A DNA stretch of 64,000 bases. Origin: Bacillota bacterium (GTDB lineage: Bacteria; Bacillota; Clostridia; Acetivibrionales; DSM-1351). Of the stretch, positions 53,905 through 62,780 are shown piece by piece; within the stretch, counting starts at the first letter, position 1; the number at the start of each line of letters is the position of its first letter. The notes under the pieces were generated by a model. The model was not told the origin of the DNA and searched no databases. It worked only from the letters and a program-made list of their open reading frames with translations. The translations under genes and the position numbers were made by a program. Location of the stretch: positions 1 to 64,000 of the forward strand of contig JAEWSZ010000182.1 in NCBI GenBank assembly GCA_023397905.1, written 5' to 3'.

Positions 53905-55461
53905 ATGGATTTTAATACTTGTGTAAGTACTTTAAAAAGATATTCGATGGCACGTATTCCTTTTATTGCACTAAATTCAATTGAGAAAATAAGAGCTTTA
54001 GAAGTTATAAAACTTGTCGCAACAGATCTTAGTCTGCCATTTTATGCACACACACTGTCAAAAGGTATGTTTGACATAACAACCGGCAAAACAGTAAATG
54101 AAGATAAGTCAGTTATGGGAGCGTTGGATTTTATTTGCGAGCAAATAAAGATTAAGCAAAACTTAACTTTTGTGTTTACTGAAGTATCAGATATTGGGAA
54201 CGACTCCATGACATCAAGATACTTTTTAGATGTAGTGTCATTGGCAGAAGAGAATGGAGCTGCTATCCTTGTTATTACTACAGATCCTGTTTGGAGTCAG
54301 CTTCAGAGATCAGGCATGACTGCTTCATTAGATTTACCAAATGAGCAGGAAATGTTGCAAATAATATGTGAAAATATTGAACCGTATCGCAGCAATATTT
54401 CAATCGAATGGGACAATAGTGATTTTCGTGAAGCCGCAACTACTTTAACTGGTGTCACACGTGTAGAGGCACAAAATGTTATTGCTTCATTGGTTGCAAA
54501 TCGTGCTATAAAGAAAAGTGATTTAACAGAAATAAAGTTTGCTAAAGATCGTCTTTTTTCAAACATTCAGGGATTAGAAAAGATTGAAGTGTCGCAAAAT
54601 ATACTTGATGTTGGAGGACTAAACGGATTAAAAAGTTGGTTGAATGACAAGAAGAAACTTCAAAATCCGGAAAAAAGAGACGAATTAAGAAAAAGAGGAA
54701 TGCAGCCACCTCGTGGTGTGTTACTGGTAGGGGTTCCGGGTTGTGGTAAATCTTTATCTGCAAAGGCGATCGCTGCTTTTTGGGAACTACCTTTATATAG
54801 GCTTGATTTTGCAACAGTTCAGGGCCAATATGTTGGTCAAAGTGAACAGCAATTAAAGGAAGCATTTCAGACTGCTGAACATGTTTCCCCATGTGTTTTA
54901 TGGATTGATGAAATTGAAAAAGGGTTGGGCACCTCCGGATCAGATTCGTCAGGTGTAACCACCAGAATGGTAGGGCAGTTTTTGTTTTGGATGCAGGAAT
55001 GCAAAAAGCTAGTGTTTGTTGTTGCAACTGCAAATGACGTATCAATGTTACCATCAGAGTTATTGCGACGGGGAAGATTTGATGAACTGTTTTTTGTAGA
55101 TTTACCTACCGAAGAAGAGAGAAAGGAAATAATCACTTTGTACTCGGAAAAGTATTTAAAAACAACTTTATCTGATACAACTCTATACGAATTGGTAAAG
55201 ATTACAGATGGTTTTACCGGGGCAGATTTAGAGTCTTCACTTCGTGATATTTCATATAGGCTTATTGCCAATGATGACTTGCATTTAGCTGATGACTTGC
55301 TAATAACATCATTAAAGAATGTAGTGCCACTTTCAAAAACAAGTCCAGAAAAAATTGAGGCTATAAGAGATTGGGGGCGAGAAAGGGCAGTACCTGCATC
55401 GGGTAAACCAATTGGAGGGAATATCATAGAAAATAAGCCAACAAGAAGAGTATTGGTTTAA
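53905..55461 (+). CDS. Cassette protein 5: Ycf46-like AAA+ ATPase
   Basis: A 518-residue cytoplasmic ATPase. The N-terminal non-ATPase domain (about 1-235) is followed by a classical AAA domain: VGGLNGLKSWL linker, Walker A GVPGCGKS (276-283), the pore-loop-like YVGQSE segment, Walker B CVLWIDEIEKG (330-340), sensor 1 VVATANDVS and arginine finger LLRRGRFDE (about 386-394). The VGGL...GLP/QPP layout, WIDEIEKG and FVDLPTEEE are those of Ycf46-type ATPases, known mainly from cyanobacteria and plastids and poorly understood. TTGGAGG precedes ATG 53905. Likely an oligomeric remodeller acting on the other cassette products. Confidence 0.88.
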   Translation: MDFNTCVSTLKRYSMARIPFIALNSIEKIRALEVIKLVATDLSLPFYAHTLSKGMFDITTGKTVNEDKSVMGALDFICEQIKIKQNLTFVFTEVSDIGNDSMTSRYFLDVVSLAEENGAAILVITTDPVWSQLQRSGMTASLDLPNEQEMLQIICENIEPYRSNISIEWDNSDFREAATTLTGVTRVEAQNVIASLVANRAIKKSDLTEIKFAKDRLFSNIQGLEKIEVSQNILDVGGLNGLKSWLNDKKKLQNPEKRDELRKRGMQPPRGVLLVGVPGCGKSLSAKAIAAFWELPLYRLDFATVQGQYVGQSEQQLKEAFQTAEHVSPCVLWIDEIEKGLGTSGSDSSGVTTRMVGQFLFWMQECKKLVFVVATANDVSMLPSELLRRGRFDELFFVDLPTEEERKEIITLYSEKYLKTTLSDTTLYELVKITDGFTGADLESSLRDISYRLIANDDLHLADDLLITSLKNVVPLSKTSPEKIEAIRDWGRERAVPASGKPIGGNIIENKPTRRVLV

Positions 55462-55557
55462 AGCAGGAATTTAGTCTGCAAAATGTCAGTTTGTCAAGTG
55501 GAGAGTATAAGCCTATGCAAGCTAAAGTATACAATTAAGTCCTCTCACTCCGACTAA

Positions 55558-55595
55558 TGAAGAGGCCATCAATTTTTGTCGATGGCCTCTTGTTG
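55558..55595 (+). terminator. Terminator of the AAA+ cassette
   Basis: A 13-bp stem (AAGAGGCCATCAA with a closely matching TCGATGGCCTCTT) around TTTTTG, then a short T-rich tail, about 95 bases after the AAA+ stop codon. Confidence 0.82.
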
Positions 55596-55603
55596 TGAAT
55601 ACA

Positions 55604-55636
55604 CTAAGCCCCAGGCTACGCAGGGGGAGTTAGGAA
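55604..55636 (+). mobile_element. Possible IS200/IS605-type right-end remnant
   Basis: AAGCCCCAGGCTACGCAGGG continuing into GGAGTTAGG resembles the hairpin AAGCCCC-loop-GGGG-AGTT that closes many IS605/IS607-type elements and forms the end of their omega RNA. No TnpA or TnpB gene is left. Match is short, so it is tentative. Confidence 0.35.
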
Positions 55637-56154
55637 GCTTTAGCTTAAAGTAGAAAAACAAAACCTCCAATCTGACACTTCGTTCACCATTGACTGTTGG
55701 TTTTTCCTTCGGTACCACAGCGTGTGACCATCACGTTAAGTGGAGATGCCTTGCAAATAATGAAGAATGGCTTAAGATACATAAAAATCCTCCATTTCCG
55801 GTACCAACACAAAGAGGCCAGAACACATAGACTCTGACCTTCCTCTATTGCATTCCGGCAGTCATTGTTCAATAACATTAGACTTGTGGTTTTGCATACT
55901 TGTCTTTCGGAAGGTTTGCCCATTAACTTTTTTATTTTGAGATATGCGTAAGAATAATTCAGTAATTTCTGTATTGTCAGATATTTGCTCCGGAGGGAAC
56001 TTCCTTAATAAACAACACGATTATCAGGGAGGCTGCAGCAGCCTGATAAGGTTTTATATTTTCATTCTTCCAAACACTATCAAAAATTTACACATTTATG
56101 ATAAACTATTTAGGAAGAATAGTTTTAGACCAATGAAAAAGAGGTTTGCCAAAG
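55637..56154. other. Gene-poor stretch at the right end of the island
   Basis: About 520 bases with only short open frames on either strand; none has a convincing ribosome-binding site or recognisable product. A hairpin (TTATCAGG with CCTGATAA) lies near 56020-56050, followed by TTTTATATTTTC, and may be a terminator. Part of it probably belongs to decayed mobile DNA. Confidence 0.5.
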
Positions 56155-56556
56155 ATGAAAAACTTCCTGAAAGTAGTGGGGTTGAGCCTGATCGATGCCG
56201 TTATTATAATAATCATACTGATATCCATTGTCAGGCTCCACATTCCAATGACTGGTATCTATGTGGTTTATGGCGGTACGGCCATATTATTTCCGCTTAT
56301 ATTGCTTCTGATTTACAACAGATTTTTCGGGCGGGAAACGCTTATTGTGGTGCCGTTGAGCCTGGTACTGGCCATGTTGTATTCACTTGGCGTGTCAATT
56401 TACAGCTATTTCGGGACAAGCAGTTTTTCACTGATGTTTAAAGAATTGATGTATTTCATATATTTTCTGCCCTCAATAATTTATTGCGGAGCTGGGTGGA
56501 TTATTTTTGCCATTTTTTCCAGGATGTTAAAAACTCCGCACAGAAGGGAATTATAA
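56155..56556 (+). CDS. Small multi-pass membrane protein
   Basis: A 133-residue protein with four predicted transmembrane helices. AGAGG lies about ten bases before ATG 56155; an in-frame TTG at 56146 is a weaker choice. Composition returns to that of the core genome. No family is recognised. A purine-rich repeat begins at its stop codon. Confidence 0.7.
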   Translation: MKNFLKVVGLSLIDAVIIIIILISIVRLHIPMTGIYVVYGGTAILFPLILLLIYNRFFGRETLIVVPLSLVLAMLYSLGVSIYSYFGTSSFSLMFKELMYFIYFLPSIIYCGAGWIIFAIFSRMLKTPHRREL

Positions 56557-56628
56557 GAGAATACAGGATTCAGAAATCCGGAATTTAAAAATCAGTATTC
56601 AGAATTTGAACCTGTATAAAAGAATTAA
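56555..56628 (+). repeat. Purine-rich 3'-end repeat, copy 4
   Basis: ACAGGATTCAGAAATCCGG and CAGTATTCAGAATTTG occur directly after the stop of the membrane-protein gene. It is shorter than the other three copies and lacks the GGAGTACAG block. Confidence 0.6.
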
Positions 56629-56714
56629 CAGGTTCACGGTATGAAAATTATACTGAAAGACAAGGATATGAACTGTTTCCTGAATTCATAGAAACAAAGG
56701 AGTGGTTTGACTTA

Positions 56715-57491
56715 ATGAAAACCGATAGCATAGGCTTTTTGGATTCAGGCTTCGGCGGGATAACTGTTTTGAGCGAGGCCCTGAGGCAGCTGCCTTACGA
56801 AAATTACATATATTATGCGGATATAGAGCATGTCCCCTATGGAACGAAAACCAAGGAAGAAGTACATAGCTATGTGTTTCAGGCCGTGGACTTTCTGGTG
56901 GGGCAGGGCATAAAGGCGCTGGTCGTGGCCTGCAATACGGCTACAAGCATTGCGGTGCGGGATCTGAGAAGTGTTTATTCCTTTCCCATAGTTGGGATGG
57001 AGCCTGCCGTGAAGCCCGCGGTCGAGAACGGAAACGGCAAGCGGGTGCTGGTCCTGGCCACGCCGCTGACACTCCGGGAGGAGAAATTTCACAGCCTGGT
57101 ACAGAGGGTGGACCACGAACATGTGGTAGATTATCTGGCCTTTCCGGAGCTGGTGGATCTGGCTGAAGACATGATATTTGAGAGAGAGGAAGTCATTCCG
57201 GTCATAAGGGAAAAACTTTCAGGGTACGATCTTGAAAATTACAGGACCTTCGTCCTGGGGTGCACTCATTTTCCCATATACAGAAAGATATTCAATGAGG
57301 TGCTTCCTCCGCATATAGACGTTATAGACGGAAGCGCAGGCACAGTTAAATATCTGAAGCGCCTTCTGGAAGAGAGGGAGCTTTTAAAGAGTGGGGCCCC
57401 GGGAGGGCGGGTCAGATACTTTGACTCGGGAGTGCAGATTATCAATGAAGAAAGGCTGAAAGTATTTAACCGGCTTTTGTCGGAGTGCTAG
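56715..57491 (+). CDS. murI: Glutamate racemase
   Basis: A 258-residue cytoplasmic enzyme making D-glutamate for peptidoglycan. The two catalytic cysteines are present: Cys73 in VACNTATS and Cys183 in LGCTHFP, with His185. The substrate-binding FLDSGFGG is at residues 8-15 and PYGTK at 41-45. AAAGGAG precedes ATG 56715. It stands alone after the repeat region. Length and motifs are normal for the family. Confidence 0.96.
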   Translation: MKTDSIGFLDSGFGGITVLSEALRQLPYENYIYYADIEHVPYGTKTKEEVHSYVFQAVDFLVGQGIKALVVACNTATSIAVRDLRSVYSFPIVGMEPAVKPAVENGNGKRVLVLATPLTLREEKFHSLVQRVDHEHVVDYLAFPELVDLAEDMIFEREEVIPVIREKLSGYDLENYRTFVLGCTHFPIYRKIFNEVLPPHIDVIDGSAGTVKYLKRLLEERELLKSGAPGGRVRYFDSGVQIINEERLKVFNRLLSEC

Positions 57492-57679
57492 ATTAACGGA
57501 TTCCTATATTATCAAGTTGTCAGTTTGGTTAAAAATTAAATTGTAACAAACTCCGTACCGTTGACATAAAATGTAGTGTACAATAACAGGTTTCCGGATG
57601 TCCGGTTATTGTAGACCCCGAAGGTTTGTATGACGGATATGTCATCTTATAACATTTATTTGTGAAAGGAGCGGAGAAT

Positions 57680-58084
57680 ATGTCGGAAGATAATTGCTGC
57701 AATGGCAACGGCCTTACTATAAATGGCGATCTTGTAAATGCTATGGCTAAAAGAATCGGCGAAACTGTTACTATATTTACAAAAAGCGGAGGAATGTCCG
57801 GCTGCGGCTTTACAGGCGTGCTGCTGGGAGTGAATGAGTGCTTTGTTAAGCTTTTAAGCCAGATTGGCCCGGCTCCGGGTTGCGCGCTGGGAAATTCGTG
57901 CACCGGAACACCGTTTGCCGCCGGAATGGGCTGTGCAGGAGGCGCTGAGGACTATGGAAACAGCAATTCCAACGTATATGGCAGCGGATGCGGTACCGGC
58001 TACGGCGCCCCGATCAGGTCTGTCGGATCAGTTACAGATATACCTATCGACAGCATAGCCGCATTTACTCATAATGCTGTTTAA
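57680..58084 (+). CDS. Gly/Cys-rich small protein, Sm-like or spore-coat-like
   Basis: A 134-residue protein. Residues about 15-65 (LVNAMAKRIGETVTIFTKSG, then GFTGVLLGVNECFVKLLSQI) have the strand pattern of a small beta-barrel of the Sm or YlzJ/coat type. The remainder is Gly/Ala/Ser/Asn-rich with several cysteines (CALGNSCTGTPF; GSGCGTGYG). GAAAGGAGCGGAG precedes ATG 57680; a GTG at 57662 is weaker. I do not recognise the family. A coat or envelope protein that is cross-linked through cysteines is one possibility. Confidence 0.75.
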   Translation: MSEDNCCNGNGLTINGDLVNAMAKRIGETVTIFTKSGGMSGCGFTGVLLGVNECFVKLLSQIGPAPGCALGNSCTGTPFAAGMGCAGGAEDYGNSNSNVYGSGCGTGYGAPIRSVGSVTDIPIDSIAAFTHNAV

Positions 58085-58180
58085 TTATATGCTTTAAGCT
58101 GTTACATTGCTATTATACTGTAATTATATTGATATTTATAATGTTAATATTTATGTTGATTTATTAATTTTGACATGTGG

Positions 58181-58228
58181 AACCATCTGGTCTGCCTGAA
58201 TTCAACGGCTGGCCCGGATGGTTTTTAT
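58181..58228 (+). terminator. Terminator after the Gly/Cys-rich gene
   Basis: AACCATCTGG pairs with CCGGATGGTT in a long stem and is followed by TTTTATTTT. The rest of 58085-58384 is AT-rich, with TATAAT at 58331-58336 as the likely -10 of glgC, though its -35 is weak. Confidence 0.85.
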
Positions 58229-58384
58229 TTTAATGGGAATGCCACAAAGCATGGTGAAATAAGGCTTAACTGTTTTATTTATCCAATGAATTTAATATTT
58301 CTTTGTGTTTTCATTTGAGATGGGAATGAGTATAATTAATATAGTAGTGTAGCGGTCAAAATGATTTTACCGGGAGTTGAAGCA

Positions 58385-59665
58385 ATGATTAAAAAAGAGA
58401 TGATAGCCTTATTACTTGCCGGAGGTCAGGGAAGCAGACTTGGAGTCCTGACGAAAAATGTGGCTAAGCCCGCTGTTTTGTATGGCGGGAAGTACAGAAT
58501 AATCGATTTTTCACTCAGCAATTGTATAAATTCAGGAATAGACACCGTGGGCGTGCTGACACAATACCAGCCATTAAAGCTGAATTCCCATATCGGAATA
58601 GGGAAACCCTGGGATATGGACAGGATTGACGGAGGGGTGACAATACTTTCCCCATATCTGAAAGCGGAGATGGGCGAATGGTTCAAAGGAACGGCAAATG
58701 CCGTATATCAGAATATACACTATATAGACAAATACTCTCCAAGGTATGTGGCAATTTTGTCGGGAGACCATATTTACAAAATGAATTATTCGAAGATGCT
58801 TGATTTCCACAAGGAAAACAATGCGGATGCGACCATTTCGGTAATAAATGTTCCATACGAGGAGGCCGGCCGCTATGGCATTATGAATTGCCATGAAAAC
58901 GGAAAAATATATGAGTTTGAGGAGAAGCCCAAAAATCCCAGGAGCACTCTTGCTTCCATGGGTGTGTACATATTCAACTGGGACATGCTCAGGAAGTACC
59001 TCATAAAAGATAATGAAACAGCCGGTTCGGACAATGACTTCGGCAAAAACATCATTCCAGCCATGCTGAATGACGGCAGGAACTTGTGGGCATATCAGTT
59101 TTCGGGTTATTGGAGGGATGTGGGCACGGTACAGGCCTTCTGGGAATCCAACATGGATCTGGTCAGCAGGGTGCCGGAGTTTAATCTCTTTGACCCCGAA
59201 TGGAAAATATACACCCCAAATCCGGTGAAGCCTGCCCATTATATCGGGCCGGACGCACGTGTGAAAAAATCCATAATCGCCGAGGGCTGCAAGGTGTACG
59301 GTACGGTAATAAATTCGGTGCTGTTTCCGGGAGCCGTTGTAGAAGAGGGGGCTCTGGTGGAAGATTCCATTATAATGTCCAATTCAATAGTAGGTAAAAA
59401 TACCTCTGTCAAAAGATGCATTATAAGCGAGTGGGTAATAATCGGCGGAAACTCAGCGCTGGGAGAGGGCCCCGACATGGCAAACGAAAGCAAACCCGGC
59501 ATATACAGCTCGGGTATTACGGTTGTGGGAGAAGAGGCAAATATACCCGCAGGGGCGATAATAGGAAAAAATGTTATGATAGATATAGGCGCAAGTGAGG
59601 AAGATTTTGCCACACTGACTGTGGAATCGGGCAAAAACGTGTTTAAAGGAGGTGTCAGCGAATGA
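58385..59665 (+). CDS. glgC: Glucose-1-phosphate adenylyltransferase
   Basis: A 426-residue enzyme making ADP-glucose for glycogen. The nucleotide-binding LAGGQGSRL is at residues 11-19, and [15 protein letters not shown] and [20 protein letters not shown] are typical. A C-terminal left-handed beta-helix (from about residue 290) has the hexapeptide repeats IIAEGCKV and [11 protein letters not shown] chose ATG 58385 because GGGAG lies nine bases upstream. An in-frame ATG at 58361 has none. It overlaps glgD by four bases (ATGA). Confidence 0.95.
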   Translation: MIKKEMIALLLAGGQGSRLGVLTKNVAKPAVLYGGKYRIIDFSLSNCINSGIDTVGVLTQYQPLKLNSHIGIGKPWDMDRIDGGVTILSPYLKAEMGEWFKGTANAVYQNIHYIDKYSPRYVAILSGDHIYKMNYSKMLDFHKENNADATISVINVPYEEAGRYGIMNCHENGKIYEFEEKPKNPRSTLASMGVYIFNWDMLRKYLIKDNETAGSDNDFGKNIIPAMLNDGRNLWAYQFSGYWRDVGTVQAFWESNMDLVSRVPEFNLFDPEWKIYTPNPVKPAHYIGPDARVKKSIIAEGCKVYGTVINSVLFPGAVVEEGALVEDSIIMSNSIVGKNTSVKRCIISEWVIIGGNSALGEGPDMANESKPGIYSSGITVVGEEANIPAGAIIGKNVMIDIGASEEDFATLTVESGKNVFKGGVSE

Positions 59666-60780
59666 AGGACGTAATGGGTATAATTTTGTCAGGCGGAAAG
59701 CATACCAGGCTGAAGGAGCTTTCCACCATGAGGTCCACCCCCGCGGTTCCGGTGGGCGGAAAATACAGAGCTGTGGATTTCGTGCTTTCAAACATGGTCA
59801 ATTCGGGCATTACCAATGTAGGCGTAATTACCCAATACAGCTTCAGATCGCTGATGGACCACCTGGGCTCCGGCAAGGAGTGGGATCTGGACAGGAAAAA
59901 CAACGGGCTCTTTATTTTCCCTCCATTTTTATCAGATGAAAATTCCAGCTGGTACAGGGGCACCGCTGACGCAATGTACAACAACCTCACCTTTTTAAAG
60001 AGGAGCAACGAGGAGTACGTGATCATTTCCCAGGGCAACTGCATCTATACCACCACTTTTGACGACATGCTGAAAGCCCACAAGGAAACAGACGCGGATA
60101 TAACCGTCATGTACAGGGAGATGAACGATATTCCCATTGAGGAGCTTTCCAATATGGGCATCCTGCAGTTGGACAGTACCCAGAGGGTAACGGATTTCCA
60201 GGAAAAGCCCATGAATCCAAACACTTTGTATGCTTCGCTGGGAACATATGTGATCAGGCGGGAGCTGCTGATATTGCTGTTGGAGGAAAGCGTTGCCCAC
60301 GGCCATTATGATTTCGTAATGGATATAATAATCAAAATGCTGCACAAGCTGAAAATATGCGGCTACAGGTACAATGGATACTGGAGGAGCATATCCTCGG
60401 TCCAGATGTATTACAAATGCAATATGGAGCTTCTGAATCCAGAGATCAACAGCGAACTGCTGGGTTCGGCCAAGATATACACAAAAGTCAAGGATGAGGC
60501 CCCTGCCAAATACAACGAAGAGGCCGAAGTGAAAAATTCAATCATAGCCGACGGCTGTATAATTGAAGGAACCGTTGAAAACAGCGTGCTTTTCAGAGGG
60601 GTTACAGTTAAAAGGGGCGCTGTTGTAAAGGACAGCATTGTCATGCAGGGAAGCATTATTGAGGAGAATTCAGTGCTGAATTACGCCATTCTCGACAAGA
60701 ACGTGCTCCTGTCAAAAAACAGGAGCTTAAAGGGCGAGGAGACCTGGCCCCTGATCATAGGAAAGAATGTAATAGTGTAA
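59662..60780 (+). CDS. glgD: GlgD, regulatory partner of glucose-1-phosphate adenylyltransferase
   Basis: A 372-residue GlgC-like protein. Its N-terminal motif is changed from the catalytic form to [13 protein letters not shown], and it has the [17 protein letters not shown] segment of the GlgD family and a C-terminal beta-helix ([20 protein letters not shown]). In Firmicutes, GlgD joins GlgC in a mixed enzyme with altered activity and regulation. AAAGGAGG precedes ATG 59662, and its start overlaps the glgC stop by four bases. Confidence 0.95.
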   Translation: MKDVMGIILSGGKHTRLKELSTMRSTPAVPVGGKYRAVDFVLSNMVNSGITNVGVITQYSFRSLMDHLGSGKEWDLDRKNNGLFIFPPFLSDENSSWYRGTADAMYNNLTFLKRSNEEYVIISQGNCIYTTTFDDMLKAHKETDADITVMYREMNDIPIEELSNMGILQLDSTQRVTDFQEKPMNPNTLYASLGTYVIRRELLILLLEESVAHGHYDFVMDIIIKMLHKLKICGYRYNGYWRSISSVQMYYKCNMELLNPEINSELLGSAKIYTKVKDEAPAKYNEEAEVKNSIIADGCIIEGTVENSVLFRGVTVKRGAVVKDSIVMQGSIIEENSVLNYAILDKNVLLSKNRSLKGEETWPLIIGKNVIV

Positions 60781-60787
60781 TAGTATC

Positions 60788-60826
60788 GAAGCATGGTCCG
60801 ACGCAATGGGGACCATGCTTCTTTGT
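60788..60826 (+). terminator. Terminator of glgCD
   Basis: A perfect 12-bp stem (60788-60799 with 60810-60821) followed by TTTGT, eight bases after the glgD stop codon. Confidence 0.87.
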
Positions 60827-60883
60827 ATAAGTGTAATCAGGTAAATGATAAATGCAATAAGCGATACCGTCTCTGGTAATTAA

Positions 60884-62347
60884 TTATATGTCATAACTTT
60901 TTGAATCAGGAAGAAATCCCGTGCCGAACAATATCAGGAGCGGCATCACCGGCAGGTGATATCTGGACTGGACTTCCAGCAGCATATAGGATATGAGGAT
61001 GCCTCCGAAAATCATAAGGAAAACCAGGGAGTCGTATCTTCTCTCTATCAAAGTATAGAAGCAAGAGCAGACCGCCATCAATATAACCAGAATATAAAAA
61101 GACTGCGATATTCCGTAAAACAGCCTGGGATAGGATTTTACAAAGGTTTCCGCCGCCGAGGAACCGGAGGATATGGTACTCCAGTAATAGCCGTAGTTTT
61201 CATTACCCCATAAAATTTCGAATTTTTTTACAAAAAGGCGCGGCAGCTGGGCCGGATCGGAAGTAAGCCTGCTAAAAGCTATCTGCCGGGCGTCGCTGTG
61301 CACTTTGTCGATATCGTAATTATCCTTTTCGATAATTTTAAAATCCTCGTCATTGAACATGCCATCATATTTGCTGTTTGTACCCACCATGAGGTTAAAT
61401 CCCGAATCGGACCTGGCCACATCCACTCCCGTGGCGCTTTGAATGGGTATGTTAATTAAGTTTACTATTGCATAATAGCTGACTACGACCAGTGCAATGG
61501 ATTTTACATTGAGCCCCAGGCTGTACAGGGAGTTGGACCTGTACTTTTTATATATCAGAACAAAGACTGCAAACACGGGCAGAAGCAGCATTGCCATGGG
61601 TCTGATGAGCTGTGCCAGCGCGGTGAGCAGCCCCACTGCCAGCAATATAATATTTCCGCTGACAAGTTCATGATTTTTAAAGGTATATTTTTTGATAAAC
61701 CTCAGCATCAGCAGCGTCGCGCCTGTAAAAAGCACCAGAAACAGATGCTCTGAGGCGACCACTGATGTGTACATGATATCGGCCGGCCACAGGGCGGCCA
61801 GCAGTGCTGCAATGCGGGCCGCTTTCCTGCTGTACAGCATTCCGCCTCCGGCATATATGATTAAGACCAGTATTATTGAGAGGGTTACATTGAAGAGCTT
61901 TGCCACAGCCAGGCCTGTCCCGAAAATGTGGTAAATGCCTGCCAGAATCATACCGAAGCTGATTTTAAAGGGAAAGGCGGCATAGAAGTTTACAAACCCC
62001 TTAAAATCTCCCTGACTGGCGCTTACACCATAGTTATGTATGTGGAGGAAATCGGAAAATGGCTGGGTACGTACATAATATATCCACATTAACCTTGGAA
62101 TAAGTGCTATGAGAATTAAAACTATTAAAAAAACTCCAGAATTTATTTTTGAAAGTATGTCTACCTTATATATGATATATATAAGTAAAGATGCGGTCAT
62201 CAGAAAAGCCAAACCTGTATAAAACGGCATTTTCAAAGCGGAGGGACCGGATCTGAGGGCGGCGGTCAGAGCAATCGAAACGAGCAGTGCTATTGCTCCC
62301 CATACTATGACAAAAAAGACAATGTTCTTAAACTTTACTTTCCCCAA
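60884..62347 (-). CDS. Membrane glycosyltransferase (PMT/ArnT-like, GT39/GT83 fold)
   Basis: A 487-residue protein with about eleven transmembrane helices. The N-terminal extracytoplasmic loop after helix 1 carries IPRLMWIYYVRTQPFSDF, with the acidic residue expected at the active site of GT-C glycosyltransferases. The start is TTG 62347, preceded by AGGAAG; there is no upstream ATG in frame. Such enzymes transfer a sugar from a lipid carrier to a surface polymer or protein. Because an S-layer-type protein follows, surface-protein glycosylation is a possible role (inference). Confidence 0.8.
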   Translation of the reverse strand: MGKVKFKNIVFFVIVWGAIALLVSIALTAALRSGPSALKMPFYTGLAFLMTASLLIYIIYKVDILSKINSGVFLIVLILIALIPRLMWIYYVRTQPFSDFLHIHNYGVSASQGDFKGFVNFYAAFPFKISFGMILAGIYHIFGTGLAVAKLFNVTLSIILVLIIYAGGGMLYSRKAARIAALLAALWPADIMYTSVVASEHLFLVLFTGATLLMLRFIKKYTFKNHELVSGNIILLAVGLLTALAQLIRPMAMLLLPVFAVFVLIYKKYRSNSLYSLGLNVKSIALVVVSYYAIVNLINIPIQSATGVDVARSDSGFNLMVGTNSKYDGMFNDEDFKIIEKDNYDIDKVHSDARQIAFSRLTSDPAQLPRLFVKKFEILWGNENYGYYWSTISSGSSAAETFVKSYPRLFYGISQSFYILVILMAVCSCFYTLIERRYDSLVFLMIFGGILISYMLLEVQSRYHLPVMPLLILFGTGFLPDSKSYDI

Positions 62348-62620
62348 AACATCACTTCCTTACAAAATGTAATATTTATTACCGGTTTTCTTACATTTTA
62401 ACATAACAAACCCCGCCGGCATATGAAAAGTTTATTTTATGATGCCTGAGGCGCCCGGGATGTTGCTTAAAATTCATAAAATGTTTTTACAATGTAATAC
62501 TCTTTTAACCTTTGTAAAGCATCCGTAACCCTCTTGTAATAAGTTTACCATAATAAACCTCTATGTGAAAAACAGCCCATTACAGTACGCTTACAGTTAC
62601 TTTACATCTTCTATATTATG

Positions 62621-62650
62621 TTGACCTGATAAAAATAGCGGTGCTATAAT
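62621..62650 (+). promoter_or_regulatory. Strong promoter of the SLH protein gene
   Basis: TTGACC at 62621-62626 and TATAAT at 62645-62650 with an 18-base spacer. The stretch 62348-62620 upstream has no gene and no other structure I can name. Confidence 0.82.
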
Positions 62651-62656
62651 TATTTC

Positions 62657-62780
62657 AGAAATCAGGCGAGCGATGTCTGCAAACCCTGATTTTAAACTGT
62701 TTTATACCGGAAGATAAATATTCTTGGCCTTGTTCTTCCGGTAATCCTATGGCCACTAAAAATCTAAGGAGGATTTGGTA
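62657..62780 (+). promoter_or_regulatory. Structured 5' leader of the SLH protein mRNA
   Basis: Two stem-loops in a leader of about 125 bases: AAATCAGG with CCTGATTT (62659-62692), and ACCGGAAGA with TCTTCCGGT (62706-62742). A strong ribosome-binding site, AAGGAGG, follows. The first hairpin lies near the predicted 5' end and could protect the mRNA, as known for abundant S-layer transcripts. Confidence 0.6.

Noticed and set aside
55684..55923. Open frame of 79 codons on the - strand
   Set aside because: No recognisable domain or good ribosome-binding site; it may be part of decayed mobile DNA, but I cannot support a gene.
55944..56441. Open frame of 165 codons on the + strand after the island
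   Set aside because: It runs through a hairpin and into the membrane-protein gene in another frame. No ribosome-binding site or domain supports it.
58574..59239. Open frame of 221 codons on the - strand
   Set aside because: Antisense to glgC, which has full family motifs.
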